Below are positions 45,640 to 57,183 of a stretch of DNA of 64,000 bases, in pieces. Numbering within the stretch: the stretch's first letter is position 1; each line of letters begins with the position of its first letter. The notes under the pieces were generated by a model. It was not told the origin of the DNA. It saw only the letters and a list, made by a program, of their open reading frames with translations, and did not search any database. The DNA is from Apodemus sylvaticus (Eukaryota; Chordata; Mammalia; Rodentia; Muridae), in the NCBI RefSeq assembly GCF_947179515.1, contig NC_067495.1, positions 30,479,004 through 30,543,003 on the forward strand, written 5' to 3'. A program made the position numbers and the translations under genes.

Positions 45640-45858
45640 GTGGAGGCCAAGGAGGTAGCTCAGTTAATAAAGTGCTTGTCATGCAAGCTTGAGGAACTGA
45701 ATTCAATTGGCAGCACCCATACAAAAACAAGATATTGCCTCTAATCCTACTGTTAGGAAAGTGCAGACAGGAAGGTTCCTGAATTTTATTAGTCAGACAG
45801 TATAACTGAATCATAAGGGGAAAAATAATTGAGGAAGACAAACAATTCAACCTCTGGC

Positions 45859-45894
<36 letters not shown>

Positions 45895-45905
45895 CTGTGC
45901 ACAGG
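45640..45905 (+). repeat. B4-type SINE with (CA)n
   Basis: GGAGGTAGCTCAGTTAATAAAG (A box), GGAACTGAATTCAATTGG (B box) and AATCCTACTGTTAGG, with (CA)n at 45862-45890. Confidence 0.7.
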
Positions 45906-46427
45906 TAAACATTCTTCTGTTAATTTCTTCTATTATCTCCTCTACTTTTAAAATCACAATTGGAATGATACTTTATGTACAGTTGAATACTAACTTTGTC
46001 AGTTGATGTATCTTGAACAGTTCCAGAATTTTTAAATTTATATTTTTTTGTGGTCTGAGTCCACTTAATTGAAATAAAATGAAAACCAGACAAATTTATC
46101 TATATTGTCAGAATACCATGTAGCAGTAAGAATTGAAGAATATTTTATATTTGGCACTATTATTTTTGTCTCCTCATGGGTAAAGGAACAACTATTTAGG
46201 ATTAGGAAGTAGTTGAAGGTCACAAGATTAGTAAAACCCACTGTTGTCTGGTATGTGAATATGGGCATTCAGAATTGAAACCCCACACACTTAATCACTC
46301 ATTGTGATTCATTGTCTCATATTCCATCCATAGATCAAAAGTCACTTACCTAACATACCAGTTTTGCTTATTTGGTTCCAATTTCTCATGATTCTATTAA
46401 AAGAATATTCTTATATAACCCTCTAAT

Positions 46428-46560
46428 GTTTTGAGACAAGGTCTTGATATATAGTTCAGGCTAGACTGGTATGCACCATATAGCTACAGATTGATTAAAC
46501 TCATAAGCTTTCTTCCTTAGCTTCAAAAGTACTAAGTTATAGGCAAGCACATCTGGCTTA
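46428..46560 (-). repeat. Old B1 SINE
   Basis: TTTTGAGACAAGGTCTTGATA, GTTCAGGCTAGACTGG and AAGTACTAAGTTATAGGCA correspond to an inverted B1, strongly diverged. Confidence 0.6.
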
Positions 46561-46735
46561 TGCAAAAAATAAAATGCAATGTTTTATTATACCTTCAGGA
46601 AAAAATAGGAATTAATGAATCAACTAGCATAAATACTTCTATATACTTTTATGTAAACTAGCCTTGAAAACTTTCACTGATTTATCATTTTTGCAAGGGT
46701 GTACACCAAAATGTTCATTTAACTATAAAAATTGT

Positions 46736-46846
46736 CAATGTTTTCTATTTCTTTTCTTTTTTATTGATATATTTATTTACATTTCAAATGATTTCCCCTT
46801 TTCTGGACCCCCACTCCCCGAAAGTCAGTCCAATGTTTTCTATTTC
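46736..46846 (-). mobile_element. L1-F, 79-bp L1 insertion with 16-bp TSD
   Basis: TSD CAATGTTTTCTATTTC lies at 46736-46751 and 46831-46846. The insert (46752-46830) is only a short T-rich tail plus the last L1 3' UTR bases (ACATTTCAAATGATTTCCCC, CCCACTCCCCGAAAGTC), inverted. It belongs to the same L1 3' UTR type as L1-C, L1-D and L1-G. Confidence 0.93.
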
Positions 46847-47329
46847 AAGAAATAAAATAAACATTCTCCTCCAAGAATTAGAATTGCCATCCATGGACCA
46901 ATCCCGGGACCTAGGTGTGTGAAAGTACACTAGTTTACAGCCACACTCATCCATTGATATGTCCTTTGTGGTTGATTTCTTGTTACCACGGTAGAGATAA
47001 GTAGCTGGGTCAAATGATAGCATCTCTTGACAAAAATAGTCTCCTGGTCTGTGCTAAGGAATATTAAAAAGAAATAAACACTTAGAAATCAAGATACAAA
47101 GAGACTATACAATATTTAATAAGCCTGCCTTTAGGGGACACACAGCCTGGAGACTTCTCAACTCTGTTGATGCATTAAAGTGAGGAATATGAACTTTAAA
47201 GTCAGAGAAAATAAAATTAGTTTCACCAGCATCAGCCATCTACCCTGGAATCTTGGTAAAGACAGTAATAAAAGTACTGTAGTAAGAATATTTGTTTCTT
47301 TAAAAACCCAGTTATGTTCTATGAATAAG

Positions 47330-47770
47330 TTTTTGTTTTTAATCCCAGGTGTGTGATAAGAGAGTACTTCATAGCAGGTGAATTATGATTTGTCTCCTGT
47401 ACTAGGAGGGGTGTGATTTTTGCACAGCTGCAGAGAGGTTAAGTTTGGAATTCTGGAAACTTTTTAGAGGATGTAAGTGTGAGAACTCTCACAGGGGCCA
47501 GAGGCACGCTCCAAGAAGGCTGCTGTTGGATCTTATTGCTGCAGTTCGCCACATGGTCGTGAGCAAAGAGATGAGAAGTTGGAGATATCTGGCAATGAAG
47601 TTTCAACGTGCCCTAAGGAAACTGATGACCCTAAGTAGTAGGAAGTAGTCTAAGGAGGTCTATGCCCCATTTCCCCTCTAACCTTCTTTCTCTTTTACCT
47701 AATGTTAGGGGTTTTGAAGGGATTAAGGTGGAATAAATGTTGAAAGGATGGTAGATAATAGAATCAAATA
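47330..47770. other. Unidentified block with a 67-aa ORF
   Basis: Plus-strand 47445-47648 is open for 67 aa (MEFWKLFRGCKCENSHRGQ...). It ends in TAG and is followed by AATAAA at 47732. It has the feel of a repeated or retroposed sequence, but I cannot name it. There is no A-tail or TSD that I can show. Confidence 0.35.
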
Positions 47771-47945
47771 ATGTAGAGCAAAAAGCATAATAAACAAAGT
47801 ACCAACATTATACGATCTTTATAAAGGAGAAGTTGATCATTAAAGTCCCTTTTATGAAATGCATTCCATGCATGTCATTATTATCAATATCACCTAAAGC
47901 CAGCCCACTAAATCAGAACAATGGAGGAAGATATTAAATCATTAC

Positions 47946-48083
47946 CTTGGTCAATAATGTGCACTAAATCATTACCATGCTCATTAACGTGTTCCACGGG
48001 AGCTTGGAAATTCACAACATGAGGTATTATTTCTGGTCTGGCTCCTGTTTGGAACATTTTAATAGGTAAAACATTGTTAAATT
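47946..48083 (-). CDS. Bend2: Bend2-like exon with duplicated donor region
   Basis: 138 nt, phase 1-1. The acceptor is TTTAGTTTTTCAG. The peptide begins FNNVLPIKMFQTGARPEII and ends with tandem HGNDL and QGNDL-like units. The donor CCAAG/GTAATG is at 47946, and an almost identical GCATG/GTAATG lies 30 bp upstream in the exon (after 47976), also in phase. Use of the inner donor would shorten the protein by 10 residues. The exon has no domain I recognise. Confidence 0.72.
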
Positions 48084-48782
48084 CTGAAAAACTAAAAATA
48101 CCATACATTATTTTCTATTAATTGTATAATCCTTGAGGAATAAAGGAGAAAAAAAGATCATTTTCAAAAAAGAATAAGAAAAACTTTGAAAATTTGCACT
48201 AGATGTTTAAAAAAAAAAAAAAAAAGAACAACTGCTCATTACTAATGAATGAAATGACTTGGACAAATTCTCCAGAGAATTACACTGGGTGAAATAAAAA
48301 ACTGCTTTCAAAAAATACTTGAGTATATATTATTTGAGTATATCTACACTAAAATATATCTATTTTAAAACAACAAAACCAGAAGAACAGATTAGTGGTT
48401 GAGACTTGGCAGAACAGAAGTATGAGTGTAAGAGACAAAAGGTTTTAAAGAGCAACAGTTAGAATCCTTATGTTTCTACCTTGATTGCAATAATTTGGAA
48501 GCCCACCCATGTCCTGAAATTACAAAAGCCAAACACACATTTCATTTAAAACTGAAGCTATCCCAGTAAAATCTATAAATTGTATCAATACCAACATTGA
48601 TGTTAGCATTGTACTATAGTTTGTAATATGATTTCTTCTCACTGGAGAAAGTAAAACATTCTTAAGTAACATTTAATTTTTCATTAGTTTTAATTAGGTA
48701 AAACTACTATTAGTTCACATTTATTGAGTTGCCACATCTAGATTAAAGGATCTGTCTGTACTAAGCACAATTTATAACTTAC
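48084..48782. other. Bend2-like intron
   Basis: AT-rich, with an A-run at 48209-48225. No exon was seen. Confidence 0.6.
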
Positions 48783-48893
48783 CAACACCTGGATGAACAT
48801 AGACACAGCATGGAATAGTTTGGTCATCATCATTTTCCAATACAAGTAGGTTATTTGTTCTCTGAGCATTGTTTGCTTCATTGTCCAATAATT
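48783..48893 (-). CDS. Bend2: Bend2-like exon: polar spacer module
   Basis: 111 nt, phase 1-1. The acceptor is TTTGCTTACAG and the donor is GTTG/GTAAGT. The peptide is LLDNEANNAQRTNNLLVLEN, then DDDQTIPCCVYVHPGV, which is Asn/Asp-rich and probably disordered. Clean splice sites and matching phase on both sides support it. No known domain is seen. Confidence 0.75.
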
Positions 48894-49935
48894 CTGTAAG
48901 CAAAGTAGTTCTCAAATAATGTAAGAAAATACACCTATATACTTATTTTATATCCAGTAAAACTAGCCTTTAAGAAAGAAATGAAAACAAAGACATTCAC
49001 AGACAAAAGAAAACCAAAAGTACTTGTTACAGGATGATTTGTCCTTAAAAATATGAAAACCTTTAATCAGAAAAGTTATGTTAGAAGTAATGCACTACCA
49101 AGAAGAAAGAACAAACAGTGAAAAAGCAATAACATAGCAGCAGAGAAAGTGTAGTGATTCATACAGTGCTGATGGAACTGGGATTGCACATCTACACTAG
49201 AAACATCTCTTAGTTTCATAAAGTTAAACATGCAATTACCAAAGAGCATAGTAATCACTCTTTGAAATTCAGCCTAGCAAAACGAAAACTTGTAAAATGT
49301 AAAGTGACTAACAAAATCAAAACAATATTAGAGTCATTATCCTGTCTGCTCACCTTGTATCCTACATTCCACAAGTGACTGTATGCAACCAAGGATAGCT
49401 ACAAATGTGGTCTAATAGCAAAACATAAATTACATAAAACATTCTGAGACTTTTGTGGGGTATTTTTGTAACCCAATTGTATAGTTATTGAGTGTAAACT
49501 CTGTAGATGATATAATCATTTAACAATATCAAAAGAATGGACACACTCACACTCGCATGTTTCCACACACTGATTACAAAAGTGATCCTTTACAGATTTG
49601 GAGAACCAATTAGTACTGGCCAGCAGGTAGTAATAGGAATTGGGGTAATGCTGATTGATGAGAGACTCTGTGGCTGTAAAAGACCTATATGAGGGATGAT
49701 GGTGGTAGTAGAACTTTTTGGGAGACATGTCCATTATAAAGGAAATGATCCTCCAAATATGATAAAACCAAAATAAAATACACATGTAGGAATACTCACA
49801 AATGAACAAAAGTAACAAAGGAGGAGAAGGCCTGAGAGGGTAACAGCATAGTACATTTTTGCACATGTGAAAATGTCATAGTGACACCCATTATTTATAT
49901 GCTAAACAAAAATTAATACGGCAACATGAGAAAAC

Positions 49936-49938
<3 letters not shown>

Positions 49939-50000
<62 letters not shown>
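49939..50000. repeat. (AT)31 microsatellite
   Basis: An uninterrupted AT dinucleotide run of about 62 bp. Confidence 0.97.
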
Positions 50001-50007
<7 letters not shown>

Positions 50008-50191
50008 AGACATTCAGTACCTGTAGGTACTGTTACTATTCTGGTTATGATTTTGAAAGGCTTTTTTTTTTTCATTTAGGAGAAACTGAGTGAAGGAAAC
50101 AAGTTCTTGCTTGAATTATAGTGATTAATTATAACTACACAAAGTACTAAATTTTCCTGAAAGTAAAGTTTAATTATAAGAAGCTACAACT

Positions 50192-51028
50192 AGAGAAGTC
50201 GGTGTGCTCCGGTGAATCCAGCGGGCCCCAGCGGGAGCCTTCGGGCCTGCTTTGGGATCTGAACTGCCAGGGCCACAGAGCTCGGTCTCCAGGAAGGGCA
50301 GGAGACCCTGTGGGCACCCAGAGGCAGTCTGGGAGCTCCCAGCACAGCTTGCTCCTGTGGCCCAGAGCTTGGGTCCCAGCCCTGAGGCCTCTGGCGGGAG
50401 CCCTCAGCTCAACTCTCTCCGCTTCCGGATCCAGATCAGCCTGGGCAGCAACACCACATCTCCAGGTCCTTCAAGAGGCCAGAGGGGCTTCCGGGCGACC
50501 AGCGGGGAGAAGTCAGTGTGCTTCTGTGAATCCAGCGGGCCCCAGCAGGAGCCTTCGGGTGCCTGCTTTGGGATCTGAACGGCCAGGGCCACAGTGCTCA
50601 GTCTCCAGGAAGTGCGGGAGACCCAGTGGGCACCCAGAGGCAGTCTGGGAGCTCGCAACACAGGCTTATTCCTGTGGCCCAGAGCTTGAGTCCCAGTCCT
50701 GAGGCCTCTGGCGGGAGCCCTCAGCTCAGCTCTCTCCGCTTCCGGATCCAGATTAGCCTGGGCGGCAACACTACATCTCCAGGTCCTGCTGGAGGCAAGA
50801 GGGGCTTCCGGGCGGCCAGCAGGGAGAAGTCAGTGTGCTCCGGTGAATCCAGCGGGCCCCAGCAGGAGCCTTCGGGTGTCTGCTTGGGGATCTGAACAGC
50901 CTGGGCAACAGCACCCTGTCTCCAGGCAGTGCAGGAGGTAAGCTGTGCACCAGAGGCCACCTGGGAAGGGGCAGCTTGCACTGGTGAGTCCAGCATTGAC
51001 AAGACCAACTAACACCAGTGAGAACTAG
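50192..51028 (+). promoter_or_regulatory. L1-G 5' UTR, alpha monomers
   Basis: About 2.6 monomers, with GTGAATCCAGCGGGCCCCAG landmarks near 50211, 50528 and 50846 (period 313-318 bp). The family is the same as in L1-B and L1-C. Confidence 0.85.
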
Positions 51029-52226
51029 ATGGCAAAAGGCAAACGCAGGAACGTCACTAACAGAAATCAAGGCAATATGGCAACATCTGAACCGCATTCT
51101 CCTCTACCAGCATGTCCTGGATACCCCATCACACCAGTAAAACAAGATTTGGATTTAAAATCACTGGTCATGATGCTGGTACAGGAACACATGAAGGACA
51201 TACTTAAAGAAATTCAGGAGAAAATGGATCAAAAGTTAGAAGCCCTTGCAAGGGAAACACAAAAAATCATTGAAAGAAATCCAGGAGAATACAAAAGCCA
51301 ATAAGGAGGAAACACAAAAAACACTTAAAGAAATACAGGAGAACTTTGGTCAACAGGCTGAGGTCATGAAAGAGGAAACACAAAAATCTCTTAAAGAATT
51401 ACAGGAAAGCACAAACAAGCAAGTGAAGGAGCTAAGCAAAACCATCCAGGATCCAAAATTAGAAGTAGAAACAACTAAGAAAACTCAAAGGGACACAACT
51501 TTGGAGATAGAAAGCCTTGGGAAGAAATCAGGGGACATAGTTGCAAATATCAACAACAGAATACAAGAGATAGAAGAAAGAATCTCAGATGCTGAAGAAA
51601 CCATGGACTCAACAGTTAAAGAAAATGCAAAATGCAAAAAGCTTGTAACCCAAAATATCCAGGAAATCCAGGACATAATGAGAAGACCAAAGCTAAGGAT
51701 TATAGGCATAGATGAGAGTGAAGATTTACAACTTAAAGGGCCAGCAAATATCTTCAATAAAATTATGGAAGAAAACTTCCCTAACCTAAAGAGAGAGATG
51801 CCCATGAATATACAAGAAGCCTACAGAACTCCAAACAGACTGGACCAGAACAGAAATACTTCCCGTCACATAATAATCAAAACACCAAATGTACTAAACA
51901 AAGAAAGAATACTAAAGGCAGTAAGAGAAAAAGGCCAAGTAACATATAAAGGAAGACCTATCAGAATCACAGCAGATTTTTCACCTGAGACTATGAAGGC
52001 TAGAAGGTCCTGGGCAGATCTCATGCAGACTCTAAGATAACACAAATGCCAGCCAAAACTACTATATCCAGCAAAACTCTCAATCACCGTAGATGGAGAA
52101 ACTAAGATATTTCATGACAAAACCAAGATTACCCAATATCTATCCACAAACCCAGCCCTACAAAGGATAATAGGAGGAAAACACCAATAGAAGGAGAGAA
52201 ACTTCACCCTGGAAAAAGCAAGATAG
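51029..52226 (+). pseudogene. L1-G ORF1, frameshift and nonsense
   Basis: The start MAKGKRRNVTNRNQ is intact. An extra A in an A-run near 51265 shifts the frame within the coiled coil; the correct frame resumes in the 51246-52040 block. TAA at 52038-52040 replaces the Glu codon of the LREHKCQP motif. The normal end (EKAR, TAG at 52226) is still present. The rest of the RRM core is readable. Confidence 0.9.
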
Positions 52227-52286
52227 TAACCTTTCATCAAACCCAAAAGAAGTTAACCAATCAAATTTAAAAAAATAACGTCAAAA

Positions 52287-55200
52287 ATGACAGGAAGTAA
52301 CAATCACTATTCCTTAATATCTCTTAACATCAATGGACTAAATGCCCCAATAAAAAGACATAGGCTAACTGACTGGATACGTAAACATGACCCTACATTT
52401 TGCTGCTTACAGGAAATACACCTAAGGGACAAAGACAAACACTACCTTAGAGTAAAAGGCTGGAAGACAATTTTACAAGCAAATGGTCTCAGGAAACAAG
52501 CTGGAGTAGCCATGCTAATATCAGATAAAATTGACTTTCAACCCAAAGTCATCAAAAGAGACTCTGAGGGACACTTCTTGCTGATCAAAGGAAAAATACA
52601 AGAAGAAAAATTCTCAATCCTGAACATCTATGCTCCAAATGCAAGGGCACCCTCTTTCGTAAAAGAAACTTTATTAAAGCTCAAAGCACACATTGCACCT
52701 AACACAACAATTGTGGGTGACTTCAACACTGCACTTTCCTCAATGGACCGATCAGGAAAACAGAAACTAAACAGGGACACAATGAAACTAATTGAAGCTT
52801 TGGACCAATTAGATTTAACAGATATATAGAGAACATTCTATCCTAAAGCAAAAGAATATACCCTTTTCTCAGCACCTCATGGTACCTTCTCCAAAATCGA
52901 CCATAAAATTGGTCACAAGACAGACCTCAACAAATATAAGAAGATCGAACTAATCCCATGCCTCCTATCAGATCACTATGGAGTAAAAGTGGTCTTCAAT
53001 AGCAACAAAAACAACAGAAAACCCACATACACGTGGAAACTGAACAATATTCTACTCAATGATACCTTGGTCAAGGAAGAAATAAAGAAAGAAATTAAAG
53101 ACTTTTTAGAACACAATGAAAATGAAGACACAGCGTACCCAAATCTATGGGACACAATGAAAGCAGTGCTAAGAGGAAAACTCATAGCCCTGAGTGCCTC
53201 CAAAAAGAAAATGGAGAGAGCATACATTACCAGCTTAATGCCACACCTGAAAGCCCTGGAACAAAAAGAATCTATTTCACCCAGGAGGAGTAGAAGGCAG
53301 GAAATCATCAAACTCAGGGCCGAAATCAATCAAGTAGAAACAAAGAGAACCATACAAAGAATCAACAAAACCAGGAGCTGGTTCTTTGAGAAAATCAACA
53401 AAGTAGATAAACCCTTAGCTAGACTGTCCAAAGGGCACAGAGAAAGTATCCAAATTAACAAACTTAGAAATGAAAAGGGAGATATAACAACGGAAACTGA
53501 GGAAATCCAAAAAATCATCAGATCCTACTACAAGAGCCTGTACTCAACACAAGTGGAGAATCTGGAGGAAATGGACAATTGCCTTGACAGATACCAAATA
53601 CCAAAATTAAATCAGGACCAACTAGACCATCTAAACAGTCCCATAATGCCTAAAGAAATAGAAGGAGTCATTGAAATTCTTCCAACCAAAAAAAGCACAA
53701 GACAAGATGGTTTCAGTGCAGAATTCTATCATACCTTCAAAGAAGAGTTAACACCAATACTCTTCAAACTATTCCACAAAATAGAAACAGAAGGAACACT
53801 ACCCAATTCCTTCTATGAAGCCACAATTACACTGATACCAAAACCACACAAAGATCCAACAAAGAAAGAGAACTTCAGACCAATTTCCCTTGTGAACATC
53901 GATGCAAAAATACTCAATAAAATTCTTGCCAACCGAATCCAAGAACACATCAAAACGATCATCCACCATGATCAAGTAGGCTTTATCCCGGGAATGCAGG
54001 GTTGGTTCAATATACGGAAATCCATCAATGCAATCCACTACATAAACAAACTCAAAGAAAAAAAACACATGGTCATTTCATTGGATGCTGAAAAAGCATT
54101 TGACAAAATTCAGCATCTTTTCATGCTTAAAGTCTTGGAGAGAACAGGAATTCAAGGCCCATACCTAAACATAGTAAAAGCAATATACAGCAAACCAGTA
54201 GCCAGCATCAAACTAAATGGAGAGAAACTTGAAGCAATCCCACTAAAATCAGGGACCAGACAAAGCTGCCCCCTTTCTCCTTATCTTTTCAATATTGTAC
54301 TTGAGGTACTAGCTCGGGCAATTAGACATCATAAGGAGGTCAAAGGGATACAAATTGGAAAGGAAGAAGTCAAACTATCATTATTTGCAGACGACATGAT
54401 AGTCTAACTAAGTGACCCAAAAAACTCCACTAGAGAGCTCCTACAGCTGATAAACAACTTCAGCAAAGTGGCAGGTTATAAAATCAACTCAAGCAAATCA
54501 GTGGCCTTCCTATACTCAAAGGATAAGCAAGCTGAGAAAGAAATTAGGGAAATGACCCCCTTCACAATAGCCACAAACAGTATAAAGTATCTTGGGGTGA
54601 CTCTTACCAAACGTGAAAGATCTGTATGATAAGAACTTCAAGACTCCGAAGAAGGAAATGGAAGAAGACCTCAAAAAATGGGAAAACCTCCCATGCTCAT
54701 GGATTAAATGCAATACCCATCAAAATCCCAACTCAAATCTTCACAGAGTTAGAAAGAGCAATTATCAAATTCTTCGGGAACAACAAAAAACCCAGGATAG
54801 CTAAAACTATTCTCAGCAACAAAAGAATGTCTGGGGGAATCAGTATCCCTGACCTCAAGCAATACTACAGAGCAATAGTGTTAAAAACTGCATGGTATTG
54901 GTACCGTGACAGGCAGGAGGATCAATGGAACAGGATTGAAGATCCAGAAATGAACCCACACACCTATGGCCACTTGATCCTCGACAAAGAGGCTGAAAAC
55001 TTCCAATGGAAAAAAGATAGCCTTTTCAACAAATGGTGCTGGTTCAACTGGAGGTCAGCATGCAGAAGAATGTGAATTGATCCATCCTTGTCTCCTTGTA
55101 CTAAGCTCAAATCCAAATGGATCAAGGACCTCCACATAAAGCCAGACACTCTGAAGCTAATAGAAAAGAAACTGGGGAAGACCCTTGAGGACATCGGTAC

Positions 55201-56055
55201 AGGGAGAAAGTTTCTGAACAGAACACCAATAGCGTATGCTCTAAGATCAAGAATTGACAAATGGGACCTCATAAAATTACAAAGTTTCTATAAGGCAAAG
55301 GACACCATCAAGAGGACAAATCGGCAACCAACAAATTGGGAAAGATCTTCACCAATCCTACATCAGATAGAGGGATAATATCCAATATATATAAAGAACT
55401 CAAGAAGTTAGACTCCAGAAAACCAAACAACCCTATTAAAAAATGGGGTACAGAGTTAAACAAAGAATTCTCACCTGAAGAACTTCGGATGGCGGAGAAG
55501 CATCTTAAAAAATGTTCAACTTCATTAGTCATTAGGGAAATGCAAATCAAAACAACCCTGAGATTTCATCTTACACCAGTCAGAATGGCTAAGATTAAAA
55601 ATTCAGGAAACAGCAGGTGTTGGAGAGGGTGTGGAGAAAGGGGAACACTCCTCCACTGCTGGTGGGGTTGAAAATTGGTACAACCACTCTGGAAATCTGT
55701 CTGGCGGTTCCTCTGAAAACTGGGCACATCACTTCCAGAAGATCCTGCTATACCACTCCTGGGCATATACCCAGAGGATTCCCCACCATGTAGTAAGGAT
55801 ACATGCTCTACTATGTTCATAACAGCCCTATTTATAATTGCCAGATGCTGGAAAGAACCCAGGTATCCCTCAACATAAGAGTGGATGCAAAAAATGTGGT
55901 ATATCTACACAACGGAGTACTATTCAGCCATTAGAAACAATGAATTCATGAAATTCTTAGGCAAATGGATGGAGCTAGAGAACATCATACTAAGTGAGGT
56001 AACCCAAACTCAAAAGGTGAATCATGGTATGCACTCACTAATAAGTGGATATTAA
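52287..56055 (+). pseudogene. L1-G ORF2, several stops and a deletion
   Basis: Blocks 52287-52829 and 52989-54407 cover the endonuclease (NINGLNA, VGDFNT) and the RT up to FADDMIV. Stops are at 52827 (Tyr to TAG) and 54405 (Tyr to TAA). There is a small frameshift near 54610 (ACCAAACGTG), a deletion of some tens of bases near 54706, and TGA at 55074-55076. The C-terminal cysteine-rich block is at 55336-55671. It ends at the usual SGY-TAA (56055). It is not functional. Confidence 0.9.
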
Positions 56056-56650
56056 CCTAGAAAACTGGAATACCCAAAACATAATCCACACATACAAGAA
56101 GAAAGGAGGAGTGGCCCCTTGTTCTGGAAAGACTCAGTGTAGCAGTATTCGGCAAAACCAGAACGGGGAAGTGGGAAGGGGTGGTTGGGAGGACAGGGGG
56201 AGAGAAGGGGGCTTACGGGACTTTCGGGGAGTGGGGGGCTAGAAAAGGGGAAATCATTTGAAATGTAAATAAAAAATATATATCGAATAAAAAAATCTGA
56301 AAAAAATAATATAAAATATCTTAGTGTAACTCTCACCAAACAAGTGAGAGATCTGTACAAGAACTTCAATCCTTTGAAGGAATAAATTGTAAAAGATCTC
56401 AAAAGATGGAAAGATCTCTCATGCTCATGAATACATAGTAAAAATGGCTGTTATCAATAGCAATCTACAGATTCAATGCAATACCCATCAAAATTCCAAC
56501 ACAATACTTCACAGACATAAAAAGGTCAACTCTCAATTTCATATGGAAAAAAAATCCCAAGATAATGAAAACATTTCTTAATAAGAAAAGAACTTCTCGG
56601 GGAATCACAATTCCTGACCTCAAGCTGTACTACAGAGCAAGAGAGATTTA

Positions 56651-56720
56651 AACACACACACACACATGCACACGCACATGCACACACACACGCACACGCA
56701 CACACACACACAAACACACA
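56651..56720. repeat. (CA)n microsatellite
   Basis: An imperfect ACACAC/GCACAC tract of about 70 bp within L1-H. Confidence 0.9.
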
Positions 56721-56870
56721 GTATTGGCAGAACTGAAGACCCAGAAATAAAACCACACACCTATGGATACTTTATCTGAAGCCAAAAACCATACAGTGAA
56801 AAAAAGAAATCATCTTTAACAAAGAGTGTTGTTCTAACTGGTGGTCTGCATGTAGAAGAATGCAAATTCA

Positions 56871-57183
56871 CCCCGACGCCCCAGGACTCCCAGGGACTAA
56901 ACCATCAACCAAGGGCTACACATGGTTCCAGCCAAAAATGTGGCAGACGTATGTCTTTTTGGGCATCAGTGGGAGGAGTGGTCCTTGGTCAGGTAAAGGC
57001 TCAATAGATGCCCCAACTAATGGAAATGGGGGGGAGGTGGGAATAGGTTGGGTAGAGGGGGTGGATGCAGGGGGTGGGAGGAGGGGTAGGGGGGTCTCTG
57101 GGGAGGGGGAAAATTGGGAATGGTTTTACCATTGGCAATGTAAATGAAGAAGATATTCAATAAAAAAGAGTATAGGATAAAAA
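56871..57183 (+). mobile_element. L1-I, short L1 3' UTR inside L1-H
   Basis: About 310 bp of an older L1 3' UTR (CCAGGACTCCCAGGGACTAAACC ... GGGGGAGGTGGG ... AATGTAAATGAAGAAG ... AATAAAAAAG), inserted between two copies of L1-H sequence AGAATGCAAATTCA and AGAATGAAAATTGA. The two copies look like a TSD with two mismatches. Confidence 0.75.

Larger units (their letters stand above)
50192..56295 (+). mobile_element. L1-G, full-length but decayed LINE-1
   Basis: A plus-strand LINE-1: alpha monomers (50192-51028), ORF1 (51029-52226), ORF2 (52287-56055) and a 3' UTR ending GAATAAAAAAA (56056-about 56295). Both ORFs carry stops or frameshifts. It lies in the largest Bend2-like intron, antisense to the gene, and ends against the older L1-H. 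I could not find a TSD, so one junction may have been altered. Confidence 0.9.

Noticed and set aside
49516..49866. 116-aa minus-strand ORF as another exon of the Bend2-like gene
   Set aside because: No acceptor/donor pair in phase 1 and no resemblance to the other modules.
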